Assembly (NCBI RefSeq): GCF_900112705.1
Contig: NZ_FOMR01000005.1
Location: forward strand, 124,001-188,000
Origin: Lentibacillus persicus
Lineage (GTDB): Bacteria > Bacillota > Bacilli > Bacillales > Amphibacillaceae
Length of the DNA: 64,000 nt
Direction of reading: 5' to 3'
Shown here: in pieces, positions 53,804 to 63,015 of the stretch
Layout of the letters: the number at the start of each line of letters is the position of its first letter
Numbering within the stretch: position 1 is the first letter of the stretch
Notes under the pieces: generated by a model
Told to the model about the DNA's origin: nothing
The model's input: only the letters and a program-made list of their open reading frames with translations
Databases searched by the model: none
Position numbers and translations under genes: made by a program

Positions 53804-53934
53804 ATATTTACGCCTTCCCGGTTATCTTTTTCATTTCCCTTTCTGGCATGGTTAATCCAGCCAATAATGGTAGCTCCAGCCGCTGCGTATACAATGCCGG
53901 CTGAAATATAAAAGATAATATCCCATATTGTCAT
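53800..53934 (-). CDS. Symporter small accessory protein (44 aa)
   Basis: A 44-residue reading frame with one transmembrane helix (FYISAGIVYAAAGATIIGWI, about residues 8-27) and a charged tail (NHARKGNEKDNREGVNI). Its TGA overlaps the ATG of the dadA-like gene (ATGA), and the SSS symporter gene lies just upstream in the same transcript. GGGAGAG precedes the start. Short one-helix proteins of this kind accompany SSS symporters in Bacillaceae. Function as an accessory subunit is an inference from position and form. Confidence 0.75.
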   Translation of the reverse strand: MTIWDIIFYISAGIVYAAAGATIIGWINHARKGNEKDNREGVNI

Positions 53935-53987
53935 TTACATTCTCTCCCATTCTTTATTTTGTGTTTGTCACGGACTCTTTTGCTTTA

Positions 53988-55403
53988 TTATTCTTTTAAG
54001 TTTTCATAAATTTTCTCAGATGCAAATATACCGGTCGGTGTTTTTGATTTTGTCAGCACATGAACTGCCCAGAATACAATAAGGTTTGCAAAAATACCGG
54101 CAACAATTGCTGGCAATCCCCAAGGCTCCCCGAGGAGATGATTCCAGACTAATGTGGTGATTAATCCGATCACTATTGCTGGGGGCCCTGCATATGTCGA
54201 AACCTTTCTATCCAGGGCTTTTCCCCAGACAACAGCTATTACAATAGGCGGTATGATGGAGGGGGCCCATAGGGAATAGGTGTACATTAATAAATCCAAT
54301 ACTTTAGGTAAGCTTAATGCGGCAGCTATTCCACCTGTACCAACTACTATGGTAGAAATCTTGGACCAGAAGAGGAGTTTTTTGTCATCTGCATTTTTAT
54401 TAATAAAACGTTGATAAATATCACGTGTAAAAATCACTGCGGAGGTGTTCAAGAGTGAGTCACCACTGGACATAATAGCGCCCATCATTGCGGCGAAAAC
54501 GAGTCCTACAATCCCTACCGGTAAGAAGTTCAGTATGACTTCATTTAGAACTGTGTCCGGGTCGATACTTGGTAATAGAATGACGCCTGCTAAGCCAATC
54601 ATTGTTACAACAACAGTATAAAAACCATAGTAAACACCAAATAATGTTACACCCCACTTGGTGTCTTTCGGCGTTTTGGTAGTCAAATAGCGTTGGACAT
54701 ACATGGGAGCGATTGCCTCGCCTAATAAAAATGTAAGGAAAAACGCAATAAAAGCACCAATTGACCACCCGCCGGTAAAGTCAAAATAACTAGGGTCGAG
54801 ATTAGCCTGCAGACCGCTAATACCTCCTACTTCATTAAAGCTGAGTATCGCTGCAGTGGTTATCCCAATTGCCAGAATAATAAACTGTAATGCATCGGTA
54901 TAAATAACTGCGAACATACCACCTGCCCATGTATACAGAACAACAATGGCAGAAGCGATAATCGTAAGCGGAACAAGGTCAAACCCGGTCATAGTATGCA
55001 AAATTAAACCCATAGCCAGTATTTGAACTCCATAGACCCCAATACTATAGATGAAAGTGAAAATACCAGATATCCCTAATCCTAATCGACCATAATAATA
55101 CCCCATGATATCGCCAATAGTATAAACATTTCCCATCGCTCGCATTTTGGGCGCAATAAATAAACCTGTCAGAATCTGATTTGCTACAAAACCCACTGCA
55201 GCAGCGATAATTACAATTCCTATATCATACGCATAAGAAACCCTTCCGATGGTTGCTCCACCACCTGTAGCAGTTGCGGCCATCGTCGCAAAAAGCAGTA
55301 CGATAGGAATTTTTCTTCCTGCGACAGCGTAATCTTCGAAGCCATTTACTTTGCGGTAAGAATAATATCCAATCACTAGTATGATTAGGAAAAAGACTAC
55401 CAT
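53988..55403 (-). CDS. Sodium:solute symporter (SSS family)
   Basis: 471 residues, about thirteen hydrophobic helices. Marks include FEDYAVAGRKIPIVLLFATM, ATGGGATIGRVSYAYDIG and GAIMSSGDSLLNTSAVIFTR. ATG 55403 is the first ATG after an in-frame TAG; no well-placed ribosome site is seen for it, so the true start may be an upstream non-ATG codon or the sequence may hold a small error. Substrate is probably the compound oxidised by the DadA-like enzyme (a D-amino acid or N-methylated amine). Confidence 0.87.
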   Translation of the reverse strand: MVVFFLIILVIGYYSYRKVNGFEDYAVAGRKIPIVLLFATMAATATGGGATIGRVSYAYDIGIVIIAAAVGFVANQILTGLFIAPKMRAMGNVYTIGDIMGYYYGRLGLGISGIFTFIYSIGVYGVQILAMGLILHTMTGFDLVPLTIIASAIVVLYTWAGGMFAVIYTDALQFIILAIGITTAAILSFNEVGGISGLQANLDPSYFDFTGGWSIGAFIAFFLTFLLGEAIAPMYVQRYLTTKTPKDTKWGVTLFGVYYGFYTVVVTMIGLAGVILLPSIDPDTVLNEVILNFLPVGIVGLVFAAMMGAIMSSGDSLLNTSAVIFTRDIYQRFINKNADDKKLLFWSKISTIVVGTGGIAAALSLPKVLDLLMYTYSLWAPSIIPPIVIAVVWGKALDRKVSTYAGPPAIVIGLITTLVWNHLLGEPWGLPAIVAGIFANLIVFWAVHVLTKSKTPTGIFASEKIYENLKE

Positions 55404-55703
55404 TATTGCTATATCATAGCCTGTTACATTCCTCTAAATCCCCCTTATTACTTGATAAAATTAGTAGCTTTGCAAATTAATATGTTATCTATTTGGCAAT
55501 TATGAATTATTTTATGAGATAGGTTTTATTTAGGGATGTGGGGTTGGGACTGGCAATCGAATATTCAATTGATAATTCAGTCGGTGAAGTCTATTACCCG
55601 CTTGAAAAATCACCGCAAATCTTAAGAGTAACTTTTCTCAGTTATTGCCCGGCACCAGCTAACATTTTTAAAATAATACGACATAACCAAAATTAAAAAA
55701 GTA

Positions 55704-55732
55704 TTGACAATTATGTAAATGAGCATTAATAT
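55704..55732 (+). promoter_or_regulatory. Promoter of the GntR/TRAP operon
   Basis: TTGACA (55704-55709), exactly 17 bases, TAATAT (55727-55732): near-consensus sigma-A promoter. Confidence 0.85.
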
Positions 55733-55745
55733 ATTACATAATCAA

Positions 55746-55763
55746 ACTTTGTTATAACAAAGT
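55746..55763. promoter_or_regulatory. Operator palindrome before the GntR gene
   Basis: ACTTTGTTATAACAAAGT is a perfect 18-bp palindrome just downstream of the -10 and before the AAGGAGG site. The gene behind encodes a GntR protein, so autoregulation is likely. Confidence 0.75.
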
Positions 55764-55782
55764 GTGTTGAAGGAGGGTGTTC

Positions 55783-56517
55783 TTGGCTGGGAAAACGCTT
55801 TCTGGAGTTATATTTGAAGACTTATACAATAAAATAAAATCTAATTATTATTCAGTTGGAGATGTATTACCAACAGAAGAGGAACTTCAGGAGATGTATG
55901 GCGTAAGCAGGGCTCCAATTAGAACTGCCATGTCGCAGCTCAAAAATGAAGGCTTTATTCACAGGAAGCCAGGCATCGGGACCATAGTTGCGGAGAATAC
56001 TATTTTTTCCGATTGGACGCCGATGGGCGGGTTTAGTTCACATTTCCGCTCCCACGAAGGTGAGCTTGTATGTAACACAGTTGATGTTTCTAAATCCATT
56101 GTAAATGAAGAAATAACGGGAACCTTAAAGCTTCCTGAGGGTGAACCAATCATTCAAGTGATTAGGGTAAGAAAAGAAAATAATTCGCCGATATTTCTTT
56201 TGAAACATTATTATCCAGATTCGGTTGACATGGAAAAAATAAAAGAAGCGGGCGATATTCTATACATGAGACAGTTTGCAACACATGTGTTGGGTATCAA
56301 TTTTGAATACGTTTCCGAAGAATTAACAGCTGTAAAGGCAGATTATCAGCAAAGTGTTCTGTTGGAGACCAACCCTGGTGATGCGCTTCTTAGAATAAAA
56401 AGAACCTCTTTTGACAAAGATTACAACCCAGTTGAGTATGTTGAATACTTTGTAAAAAGTAACCATTGGCCTTATCAAGTTATTTTTTCAAAAGGTGGTG
56501 GGCCATTTGAAAACTGA
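55783..56517 (+). CDS. GntR family transcriptional regulator (UTRA domain)
   Basis: 244 residues from TTG 55783, six bases after AAGGAGG; GTG 55777 is in frame but overlaps that site. Winged helix at about 5-75 (LPTEEELQEMYGVSRAPIRT, HRKPGIGTIV), then a UTRA effector domain of the HutC type (EPIIQVIRVRKENNSPIFLL). It heads the TRAP/creatininase/M20 operon and probably represses it until the imported compound is present. Confidence 0.92.
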   Translation: MAGKTLSGVIFEDLYNKIKSNYYSVGDVLPTEEELQEMYGVSRAPIRTAMSQLKNEGFIHRKPGIGTIVAENTIFSDWTPMGGFSSHFRSHEGELVCNTVDVSKSIVNEEITGTLKLPEGEPIIQVIRVRKENNSPIFLLKHYYPDSVDMEKIKEAGDILYMRQFATHVLGINFEYVSEELTAVKADYQQSVLLETNPGDALLRIKRTSFDKDYNPVEYVEYFVKSNHWPYQVIFSKGGGPFEN

Positions 56518-56531
56518 ATGGAGGTGTGAAG

Positions 56532-57041
56532 GTGGAAAAACGAAAGGATTTTGCTAAAATACTCCGTTATATTGTTGTTGTGTTACTGCTTGCGATTGTA
56601 TTTATTACACTCCTTCAGGTGTTCTTTCGGTTTGTATTGGATAGTCCGTTGGTTTGGACGGACGAGCTCTCCAGGTTTTTACTGATATGGATGGTGTTTT
56701 TGGGAGCGGGGATTGTCTCGTTTGATGATAAACATTTGGCGGTCAATGTTCTGCAGGAAAACATGCCACCACGTATAAAGCTAATTAGCGATTTAATCGT
56801 TAGGTCCGTCATCGTTATCTTTTTGGGCATTCTTATTTATACATCAATCGATATCGTGGCAGCAGCGCATTATAATCGCTCGGGAGCACTCGAAATTCCA
56901 TTCTCTTATTGGCGTGTTTCCATTACGGTTGGATCGATTTTAATGATTGGTTACACCGTACTGAGAAGTGTGTTGGATATAAGGGATTTCCGCTCCGGAA
57001 CGTATGGTGACGACTCAAGTAAGGAGGGGACGGAGACATGA
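56532..57041 (+). CDS. TRAP transporter small permease, DctQ type
   Basis: 169 residues from GTG 56532, six bases after GGAGG; GTG 56526 abuts the site. Four hydrophobic helices, with the family pattern FRFVLDSPLVWTDELSRFLL and MVFLGAGIVSF. It overlaps the large permease by ATGA. Confidence 0.92.
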   Translation: MEKRKDFAKILRYIVVVLLLAIVFITLLQVFFRFVLDSPLVWTDELSRFLLIWMVFLGAGIVSFDDKHLAVNVLQENMPPRIKLISDLIVRSVIVIFLGILIYTSIDIVAAAHYNRSGALEIPFSYWRVSITVGSILMIGYTVLRSVLDIRDFRSGTYGDDSSKEGTET

Positions 57042-58312
57042 TATTTTTAGTCGTAGTATTAATGGTGGTCTTAATTGTAGCCGGTATGCCCGTTGCCTTC
57101 GCGCTGGGGTTAAGTTCACTTGTGTATTTGATGATTGAAGGCATTGATTTGGCCATGGTTGCCCAAAGTATGGTTAGGGGAGTGGACTCGTTCACATTAT
57201 TAGCTGTTCCGTTTTTCCTTCTTGTAGGTGAGCTAATGAACTCTGGCGGGATCACCAATCGAATCATCGATGTCGCCCGCGTTTTTGTAGGGCACCTTAA
57301 AGGAGGGCTGGCTCAGGTTAATATTTTGGCCAGTGTGCTCTTCTCAGGTATTTCCGGATCTGCGACAGCCGATACGGTTGCATTGGGTTCTGTATTGATT
57401 CCATCGATGGAACGTGAAGGGTATGATAAACGGTTTGCCGCTGCTATAACAGCTGCCTCTTCCATCGTAGGACCGATTATTCCGCCTAGTATTACACTCA
57501 TTATTTTCGGAATTGTTACGCAGCAGCCCATTGGTCCGCTGCTGATTGCCGGGTTGATACCTGGGTTGTTACTGGCTGTTTCGCTTATGGTTTACACCTA
57601 TTTTACGGCCAGCAAACGAAATTACCCAAGATATGAGCGAGCAAGCATCAAACAAGCTGGAAGTGCATTCAGATCAGGGATTGTAGCTTTATTATTGCCT
57701 GTCATTATCGTCGTTGGAATTGTCTCTGGTGCATTTACGCCAACTGAAGCCGCAGCTGTTGCTGTGTTATATGGTGTTGTTATTACATTTTTCTACTATA
57801 AAAATGTTAATGTTCGGTCGTTTACGCGCATCCTTAAGAATGCGAGCTTTGATTCAGCAAATGTTTTGTTCACACTTGCTGCAGCCACAGTGTTCGCATG
57901 GGTCGTAACAGTTTCAGGGATATCCGATACATTGGCAGATTTCATCCTTGGTTTCTCGGAAAACTCTTATGTAATTCTTACGTTGATGGTTATTTTTATG
58001 CTTCTTATTGGATTATTTATGCTGCCGTCTGAAGCAATTATCGTATTTGCTCCAATTTTGACACCAATTGCGATTCAAGTAGGCGTAGATCCTGTTCACT
58101 TTGGTGTTGTAATGGTGCTGACACTGACAATTGGAGGTGCTTCTCCGCCAGTCGGCATACTTTTATATATCGTCGCGGATATTGCCAAACTAAAATATAC
58201 CAAATTGGTTAGGGAAATGGCTCCCATGTACATTCCCTTAGTGGCTACAGCGTTTATAACAGCCTTTTTCCCATCGCTGTCTCTAATATTAATCGAAACA
58301 TTTATGGAATAA
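57038..58312 (+). CDS. TRAP transporter large permease, DctM type
   Basis: 424 residues, about twelve helices. Segments LLAVPFFLLVGELMNSGGIT, GISGSATADTVALGSVLIPS, GPIIPPSITLIIFG and GGASPPVGILLYI are typical. It forms the Na+-coupled carrier with DctQ; the binding protein follows after the creatininase-family gene. Confidence 0.94.
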   Translation: MIFLVVVLMVVLIVAGMPVAFALGLSSLVYLMIEGIDLAMVAQSMVRGVDSFTLLAVPFFLLVGELMNSGGITNRIIDVARVFVGHLKGGLAQVNILASVLFSGISGSATADTVALGSVLIPSMEREGYDKRFAAAITAASSIVGPIIPPSITLIIFGIVTQQPIGPLLIAGLIPGLLLAVSLMVYTYFTASKRNYPRYERASIKQAGSAFRSGIVALLLPVIIVVGIVSGAFTPTEAAAVAVLYGVVITFFYYKNVNVRSFTRILKNASFDSANVLFTLAAATVFAWVVTVSGISDTLADFILGFSENSYVILTLMVIFMLLIGLFMLPSEAIIVFAPILTPIAIQVGVDPVHFGVVMVLTLTIGGASPPVGILLYIVADIAKLKYTKLVREMAPMYIPLVATAFITAFFPSLSLILIETFME

Positions 58313-58330
58313 ACAACTAGGAGTGATAGC

Positions 58331-59134
58331 ATGAGCAACAATAAACACGCATTGCACTTAATGACTTGGAAAGAAGTTGATCAAGCTTTTAAAAACGATC
58401 CCGTTGTTATTGTACCTTTAGGATCTATGGAAGAACATGGCCCACACTCGATTACCGGGGATTATCTTGCGGCTGTGGAGTTAGCAAAAAGAGTCGCTGA
58501 GCAGTCAGGCAGTTATTACATTCCGCCTGTTCCTTTTGGCAATTCCGAATACTTTAGAGGTTATCCCGGTACGATTTCGCTGTCGCAAGAAACCGTTCTC
58601 CGTATTTTGGAGGAAATTTTCCGCAGCTTAACCGAGCACGGTGTTACGAAAATTCTAGTATTCAATGGCCATGCTGGTAATAGTTCGGCAGTCGATCAGG
58701 TTGCCCGGAAGGTAAAAAGAGAAAGCAATATTATGATAGCTGCCGTTAACTTATGGCAATGGCTCAGTAAAGATAATAAAGAGACAATCTACCAGGAAGA
58801 AGACCCATCAGGGCATGGCGGCGAGCCGCTGTCTTCCATCATGAGTTACTTATATCCCGAGGAAATGCGGATGGATTTACTGGAAGAATGGGAAATGAAA
58901 GATCATTGGGAATCGTTCTCTGTTGAAAGCTTTAATAAAGTAAGCACAGAGACGACCTCAGCGAATCTCTTTTTCGACATGGAGGAGATAGCGCCCGAAG
59001 GTATTGTAGGCAATCCTGCCAACGCGTCATACGAGCGTGGTGAAAAGATTATAGATACGTTGACAACGTATGGTGTGGAGTTGGCTCAAAAAATTAAAGC
59101 TTCTAATATGGTGCAGAAAAAGAACAACACGTAA
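58331..59134 (+). CDS. Creatininase family protein
   Basis: 267 residues. Metal motif MEEHGPHSITGDYLA near residues 33-47, NSEYFRGYPGTISLS, VFNGHAGN and GHGGEPLSSIM provide the His/Asp/Glu set of the creatininase fold. It is embedded between permease and binding-protein genes of a TRAP operon, so it should act on the imported compound, perhaps opening a cyclic amide. The other member at 35874 is a clear but diverged relative. Confidence 0.9.
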   Translation: MSNNKHALHLMTWKEVDQAFKNDPVVIVPLGSMEEHGPHSITGDYLAAVELAKRVAEQSGSYYIPPVPFGNSEYFRGYPGTISLSQETVLRILEEIFRSLTEHGVTKILVFNGHAGNSSAVDQVARKVKRESNIMIAAVNLWQWLSKDNKETIYQEEDPSGHGGEPLSSIMSYLYPEEMRMDLLEEWEMKDHWESFSVESFNKVSTETTSANLFFDMEEIAPEGIVGNPANASYERGEKIIDTLTTYGVELAQKIKASNMVQKKNNT

Positions 59135-59167
59135 ATCACGTCATTTTAAAATTTTAGGAGGTAAACG

Positions 59168-60172
59168 ATGAAAAAATTAGTATTGGGTATTGTTTTAAGC
59201 TTAGTTTTCTTAGCTGCTTGCGGGGGTGAAGAGTCATCGTCGGATGATGGAGGTTCCAATGAAACATTTAGCATTTCTTACAGCACATGGGCTAATGAAG
59301 GTGAACCGGCTTATTTAGGTATGGAGCGTTTTAAAGAGATTGTTGAAGAGGAAACAGATGGTAATGTGGAAATTGAATTGCATCCGGGCAATCAGCTTGG
59401 TTCAACTGTTGAACAAATGGAGCAGGTGAAGCTTGGGACAATCGAAATGATGTCGAGTGGTGACCCTGGGATGGACGAGATTGAATATTTGGCGTTGCCG
59501 TATTTAATGGATTCGAACGCGCATTGGACAGCAGTCCTTCAATCTGAAATCGGACAGGAATGGAACGATCAATTGATTAATGAACAAGGTGTGCGTACTA
59601 TCGGCACACTGCCGCGTGGGCCGCGTGTGGTTTCCTCCAACGTTAAAATAACCAAGCCTGAAGATATGGAAGGGATGAAAATTAGAGCGCCGGCAGTTGA
59701 TTATTATGTCCAAACATTTGAAGCACTGGGAGCCAATCCAACGCCAATGGATTTCGGTGAAGTCTATAGTGGCTTACAAAACGGGGTAGTAGAAGGACAG
59801 GAAAACCCGCTGGAAACAATTTATTCGGCTGGTTTCCATGAAGTTCAGGATTATGTTATTAATACAAACCATATGTACAAACCAGCATTCGTAACGATAA
59901 ATGACGAGTTTTTCCAAAGCCTGCCAAGTGACTATCAGGACATTTTGCTGAGCGCTGCTGAAGAAGGACAAGCGCATGCACAGGAAAAACTGGAAGAAAA
60001 TGCAGAAGAAATGAAGTCTGAAATGGAAGAAGAAGGCGTAACTTTCGTAGACCCGGATATCGAAGCCTTTAAGGAAGCAACACAATCTGTAAGGGACGAA
60101 TTAGGTACCGAAATCTGGGGCGAAGAAACGTATAATGAAGTTGTAGAGATGGGTCAACAAGATCTGGAATAG
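59168..60172 (+). CDS. TRAP transporter solute-binding lipoprotein, DctP type
   Basis: 334 residues. Signal sequence with lipobox LAAC at about 15-18, acidic Ser/Asp linker, then the DctP fold (HPGNQLGSTVEQMEQVKLGT, KIRAPAVDYYVQTFEALGA, GEVYSGLQNGVVEGQENP). The conserved arginine that holds a carboxylate lies in MKIRAPA. The operon is GntR / DctQ / DctM / creatininase / DctP / M20. A hairpin follows. Confidence 0.93.
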   Translation: MKKLVLGIVLSLVFLAACGGEESSSDDGGSNETFSISYSTWANEGEPAYLGMERFKEIVEEETDGNVEIELHPGNQLGSTVEQMEQVKLGTIEMMSSGDPGMDEIEYLALPYLMDSNAHWTAVLQSEIGQEWNDQLINEQGVRTIGTLPRGPRVVSSNVKITKPEDMEGMKIRAPAVDYYVQTFEALGANPTPMDFGEVYSGLQNGVVEGQENPLETIYSAGFHEVQDYVINTNHMYKPAFVTINDEFFQSLPSDYQDILLSAAEEGQAHAQEKLEENAEEMKSEMEEEGVTFVDPDIEAFKEATQSVRDELGTEIWGEETYNEVVEMGQQDLE

Positions 60173-60183
60173 TTTATTACCAC

Positions 60184-60213
60184 GGTCGACTAGCTAAAAT
60201 AGGTTAGTCGACC
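60184..60213 (+). terminator. Stem-loop between dctP and the M20 gene
   Basis: GGTCGACTA (60184-60192) and TAGTCGACC (60205-60213) form a perfect 9-bp stem. Only a weak T-rich tail follows, so partial read-through into the M20 gene is likely. The same arrangement after the binding-protein gene is seen at 42082 and 12215. Confidence 0.65.
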
Positions 60214-60247
60214 TCCAAATTTGTATGAAAGCAAGGAGGATATAGGA

Positions 60248-61423
60248 TTGCGGATACATGAGATGACAGAAGAGATACAGACAGAAATGGTGAAAATCAG
60301 GCGACACCTCCATAAAAACCCGGAACTGAGCATGCAAGAATACAATACAACTAATCTAGTAATGGATGTCCTGAAAGATACGGCTATCGATTTGCAAAAG
60401 TTGAAGGGGGACACCGGGGTCGTAGGTGTACTAAGAGGGGAAGGAGAAGGTCCTACCCTTGGCCTAAGAGGTGATATGGACGCCCTGCCAATTAAAGAAG
60501 CAACAGGGTTGGCGTTTTCCTCCGACAAAGAGGGCATCATGCACGCTTGTGGCCATGATTTGCACACTTCCGTACTGCTTGGTACAGCGCTGGTGTTGAA
60601 TAAAAAGCGGGAACAATTGAATGGAAATATTAAATTTATTTTTCAGCCCGGTGAAGAGGTAATGCAGGGGGCAAATTATGTGATTGATCAGGGTGTCTTG
60701 GATGCTGAACCAAAAGTGGACAAGATTATTTGCTTGCATACGTGGCCTCAAGTGGACGCTGGAAAAATTGGCGTGCGAAAAGGGCCGATTATGGCGGCAA
60801 CAGATACTTTTGATATCCGGGTCGATGGCTCAGGAGGCCACGCCGCTCACCCTCATAAGAGTACGGACCCGATTCCCGTTGCAGGCCAGATTGTCAGCGG
60901 TTTGCAATCGATTATCTCGCGTCGTATCTCCCCTCTAGATTCGGCAGTTGTCACGTTAGGGCAGATACATGGTGGTGAAGCCAATAATATTATGGCCAGT
61001 GAAGTGAGACTCTCTGGAACCGTGAGATCATTGGACCCCGAGGTAAGAGATCAAATTAAAAACAATATAGCAGAGGTTAGTGAAAACATAGCCAAAGCCC
61101 ATGATACCCAAGCAGAAGTAACGTTTCACCCTGGAAGTCCGCCTGTTATTAATGATGAAAGCCTGGTGGATATTATGGATACAGCGGTGAGAAAAGAACT
61201 CGGCGATGATAACCTGGTTTATCTTCCTGAACCATCCTTGGGAGGCGAGGATTTTTCATTTTATCTCGAACATGTTGATGGTATGTTATTCAGAATCGGT
61301 ACGAAGAATGATCAAGAACAATCAACACGTTCCTTGCATAACCCTGGGATTATTTTCGATGAAAAGGCCATACCAGCTGGCATAACCGCGATGAGCTCGT
61401 TTGCTGTGGAATTCTTAAAATAA
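60248..61423 (+). CDS. M20 family amidohydrolase (hippurate/N-acyl-amino-acid hydrolase type)
   Basis: 391 residues from TTG 60248, seven bases after AAGGAGGA; TTG 60221 lies upstream of that site. Metal residues appear in MHACGHDLHTSVLLGTAL, QPGEEVMQGANYVID, CLHTWP and GGEDFSFYLE, with the dimer lid GSGGHAAHPHKSTDPI. It removes acyl groups from amino acids. It is the last gene of the TRAP operon and probably finishes the breakdown of the imported compound. A rho-independent terminator follows. Confidence 0.92.
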   Translation: MRIHEMTEEIQTEMVKIRRHLHKNPELSMQEYNTTNLVMDVLKDTAIDLQKLKGDTGVVGVLRGEGEGPTLGLRGDMDALPIKEATGLAFSSDKEGIMHACGHDLHTSVLLGTALVLNKKREQLNGNIKFIFQPGEEVMQGANYVIDQGVLDAEPKVDKIICLHTWPQVDAGKIGVRKGPIMAATDTFDIRVDGSGGHAAHPHKSTDPIPVAGQIVSGLQSIISRRISPLDSAVVTLGQIHGGEANNIMASEVRLSGTVRSLDPEVRDQIKNNIAEVSENIAKAHDTQAEVTFHPGSPPVINDESLVDIMDTAVRKELGDDNLVYLPEPSLGGEDFSFYLEHVDGMLFRIGTKNDQEQSTRSLHNPGIIFDEKAIPAGITAMSSFAVEFLK

Positions 61424-61444
61424 AATAGCCGCTTTAATTATGAT

Positions 61445-61488
61445 AGAAACATTCTTGCCTGAATAAGGGGTGAGAATGTTTCTTTTTT
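61445..61488 (+). terminator. Terminator of the TRAP/M20 operon
   Basis: AGAAACATTCT (61445-61455) and AGAATGTTTCT (61473-61483) with a T-run to 61488. Confidence 0.88.
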
Positions 61489-61501
61489 GAGGGGGGGCGA
61501 T

Positions 61502-61575
61502 ATGCACAAGAAAACGGGAACATGGGCGCAAGTGCCGTTACATGGGCTTGAGAGAGGTCGCCATAGGAGGGTGCG
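61502..61575. repeat. ATGGGC-type 20-21 bp periodic array, locus D
   Basis: ATGCAC, ATGGGC, ATGGGC and ATAGGA begin at 61502, 61522, 61542 and 61563 (intervals 20, 20, 21). A run of seven G precedes it at 61491-61497. The third unit resembles 52492. Confidence 0.55.
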
Positions 61576-61728
61576 GAGGGGGATGGGGCAATGTTAAAAA
61601 CATGCGCCACAGTAAAGGATTAGTTGGTTACCTGTCATTGCCTGAATATTTTAGAATCTGAGTATGTTGTAAAGTAAATCACCATATTATCCCATGCCTT
61701 TCTCAAAATTATTTGAGCATCTATAAAA

Positions 61729-61757
61729 AGATGCCCCTTCTTAAAAAAGGGGCATCT
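61729..61757 (-). terminator. Terminator of the minus-strand M20 gene
   Basis: AGATGCCCCTT (61729-61739) and AAGGGGCATCT (61747-61757), perfect stem; on the minus strand it is followed by TTTTTATAG. Confidence 0.88.
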
Positions 61758-61804
61758 AATTAAAGTATGAAACCATCTGCTAGCACATACTTTTACCATT
61801 AAGT

Positions 61805-62986
61805 TTAGTTATGCTTCTTCCAGTAATCAATAACAGATGAAGATAATACTTTGGCTCCGTTCAATAATGCCATTTCATCTATATCGAATTTGGGGTGATG
61901 GTAGGGATAGACCAAACCTTTTTCTTCATTGGCAGAACCCGTGAAAAAATAGGTTCCTGGCGTTTTCTGTAAGAAGTAAGAAAAATCCTCTGCTCCCATG
62001 TTTGGTTCCATCTCGATAATATTTTCTTCTGGTAGAACATCTTTTGCTGCATTCACCATTAGCTGATTGGTCGACTTATCATTCTTGGTCGCCGGGTAGC
62101 CGAATTGATAATCAAGATGGTAATCCGCGCCATATGACTTACATGTATTTTCCGTTATTTGATTGACCAAGTCATGAATTTGTGTTCGCACGTCTTCATC
62201 AAACGTTCTTACAGTCGCTTCAAGTCTGGCGCTATTTGGAATGACATTTCCTTTTTCTCCTGCGTGAAATGATCCCACTGTAAGGACCGCCGGTTTAAGC
62301 GGATCGACTTTACGGCTAATAATTTGCTGTAAATTACTAATCAGTTGACTTCCGATGGCGATCACATCTGCAGAATCTTGCGGGAAAGCCGCATGGCCGC
62401 CAGCGCCCTTGATTTCGATCACGAAATCATCTGAAGACCCTAATACATATTGGTCATTATGCCAGATATGGCCTACTGGGATATAATTCTCCATATGGGT
62501 AGCAAAAATAACGTCCACCCCTTCAAGCGCTCCAGCTTCCACCATGGAAGCTGCGCCGCCGGGATCTTGTTCTTCCGCATGTTGATGGATAAATATAATA
62601 TTGCCTTCAAGCTCCTCTTTGATGCTAGAAAATGCTTTTGACATGCCTAAAGCAATGGCGGTATGTGCGTCGTGCCCACACGCGTGCATCACACCCTCAT
62701 ATTTGGACTTATATGGCACATCGTTTTCCTCAATAATAGGCAATGCATCAAAATCCGCCCGTATTGCTACATTCTTACCCGGCTTGCCGCCTCTTAATGT
62801 GGCGACAACACCATTGCCGCCAACGTTTGTTTTAACGTCAAGTCCTAAATCGCGTTGGAAATCTGCGATGAACTTGGCAGTATTTACTTCCTGAAATGAT
62901 AACTCCGGATACATATGAAGCCATCTTCTTATGTCTATCATTTCATCATATAGATTTTCGAGTTCATCAAATATTTGACGTTTCAT
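61805..62986 (-). CDS. M20 family amidohydrolase
   Basis: 393 residues. Metal-site motifs MHACGHDAHTAIALGMS, HQHAEEQDPGGAASMVEAGA, ATHMEN and MGAEDFSYFLQ, with lid GAGGHAAFPQDSADVI. It resembles N-acyl-amino-acid and indole-acetyl-amino-acid hydrolases, and is a paralogue of the gene at 60248 transcribed toward it. It follows a betaine-type ABC permease by 29 bases, so it probably shares an operon with it and acts on what that system imports. Confidence 0.91.
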   Translation of the reverse strand: MKRQIFDELENLYDEMIDIRRWLHMYPELSFQEVNTAKFIADFQRDLGLDVKTNVGGNGVVATLRGGKPGKNVAIRADFDALPIIEENDVPYKSKYEGVMHACGHDAHTAIALGMSKAFSSIKEELEGNIIFIHQHAEEQDPGGAASMVEAGALEGVDVIFATHMENYIPVGHIWHNDQYVLGSSDDFVIEIKGAGGHAAFPQDSADVIAIGSQLISNLQQIISRKVDPLKPAVLTVGSFHAGEKGNVIPNSARLEATVRTFDEDVRTQIHDLVNQITENTCKSYGADYHLDYQFGYPATKNDKSTNQLMVNAAKDVLPEENIIEMEPNMGAEDFSYFLQKTPGTYFFTGSANEEKGLVYPYHHPKFDIDEMALLNGAKVLSSSVIDYWKKHN

Positions 62987-63015
62987 TTAATCATTCACCT
63001 GTTCTTTCTATATCA

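Larger units (their letters stand above)
55404..55782. other. Divergent control region between SSS symporter and GntR gene
   Basis: No gene is seen. The right part holds a consensus promoter and an 18-bp operator palindrome (listed separately). ATTATGTAA (55710-55718) and TTACATAAT (55734-55742) form a further 9-bp inverted repeat around the -10. The left 200 bases show nothing I can name. Confidence 0.6.
61424..61804. other. Gap with two terminators and a periodic repeat
   Basis: Between the convergent M20 genes lie a terminator for each (61445-61488 and 61729-61757) and an ATGGGC-type array (61502-61575). No gene is seen. Confidence 0.65.
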
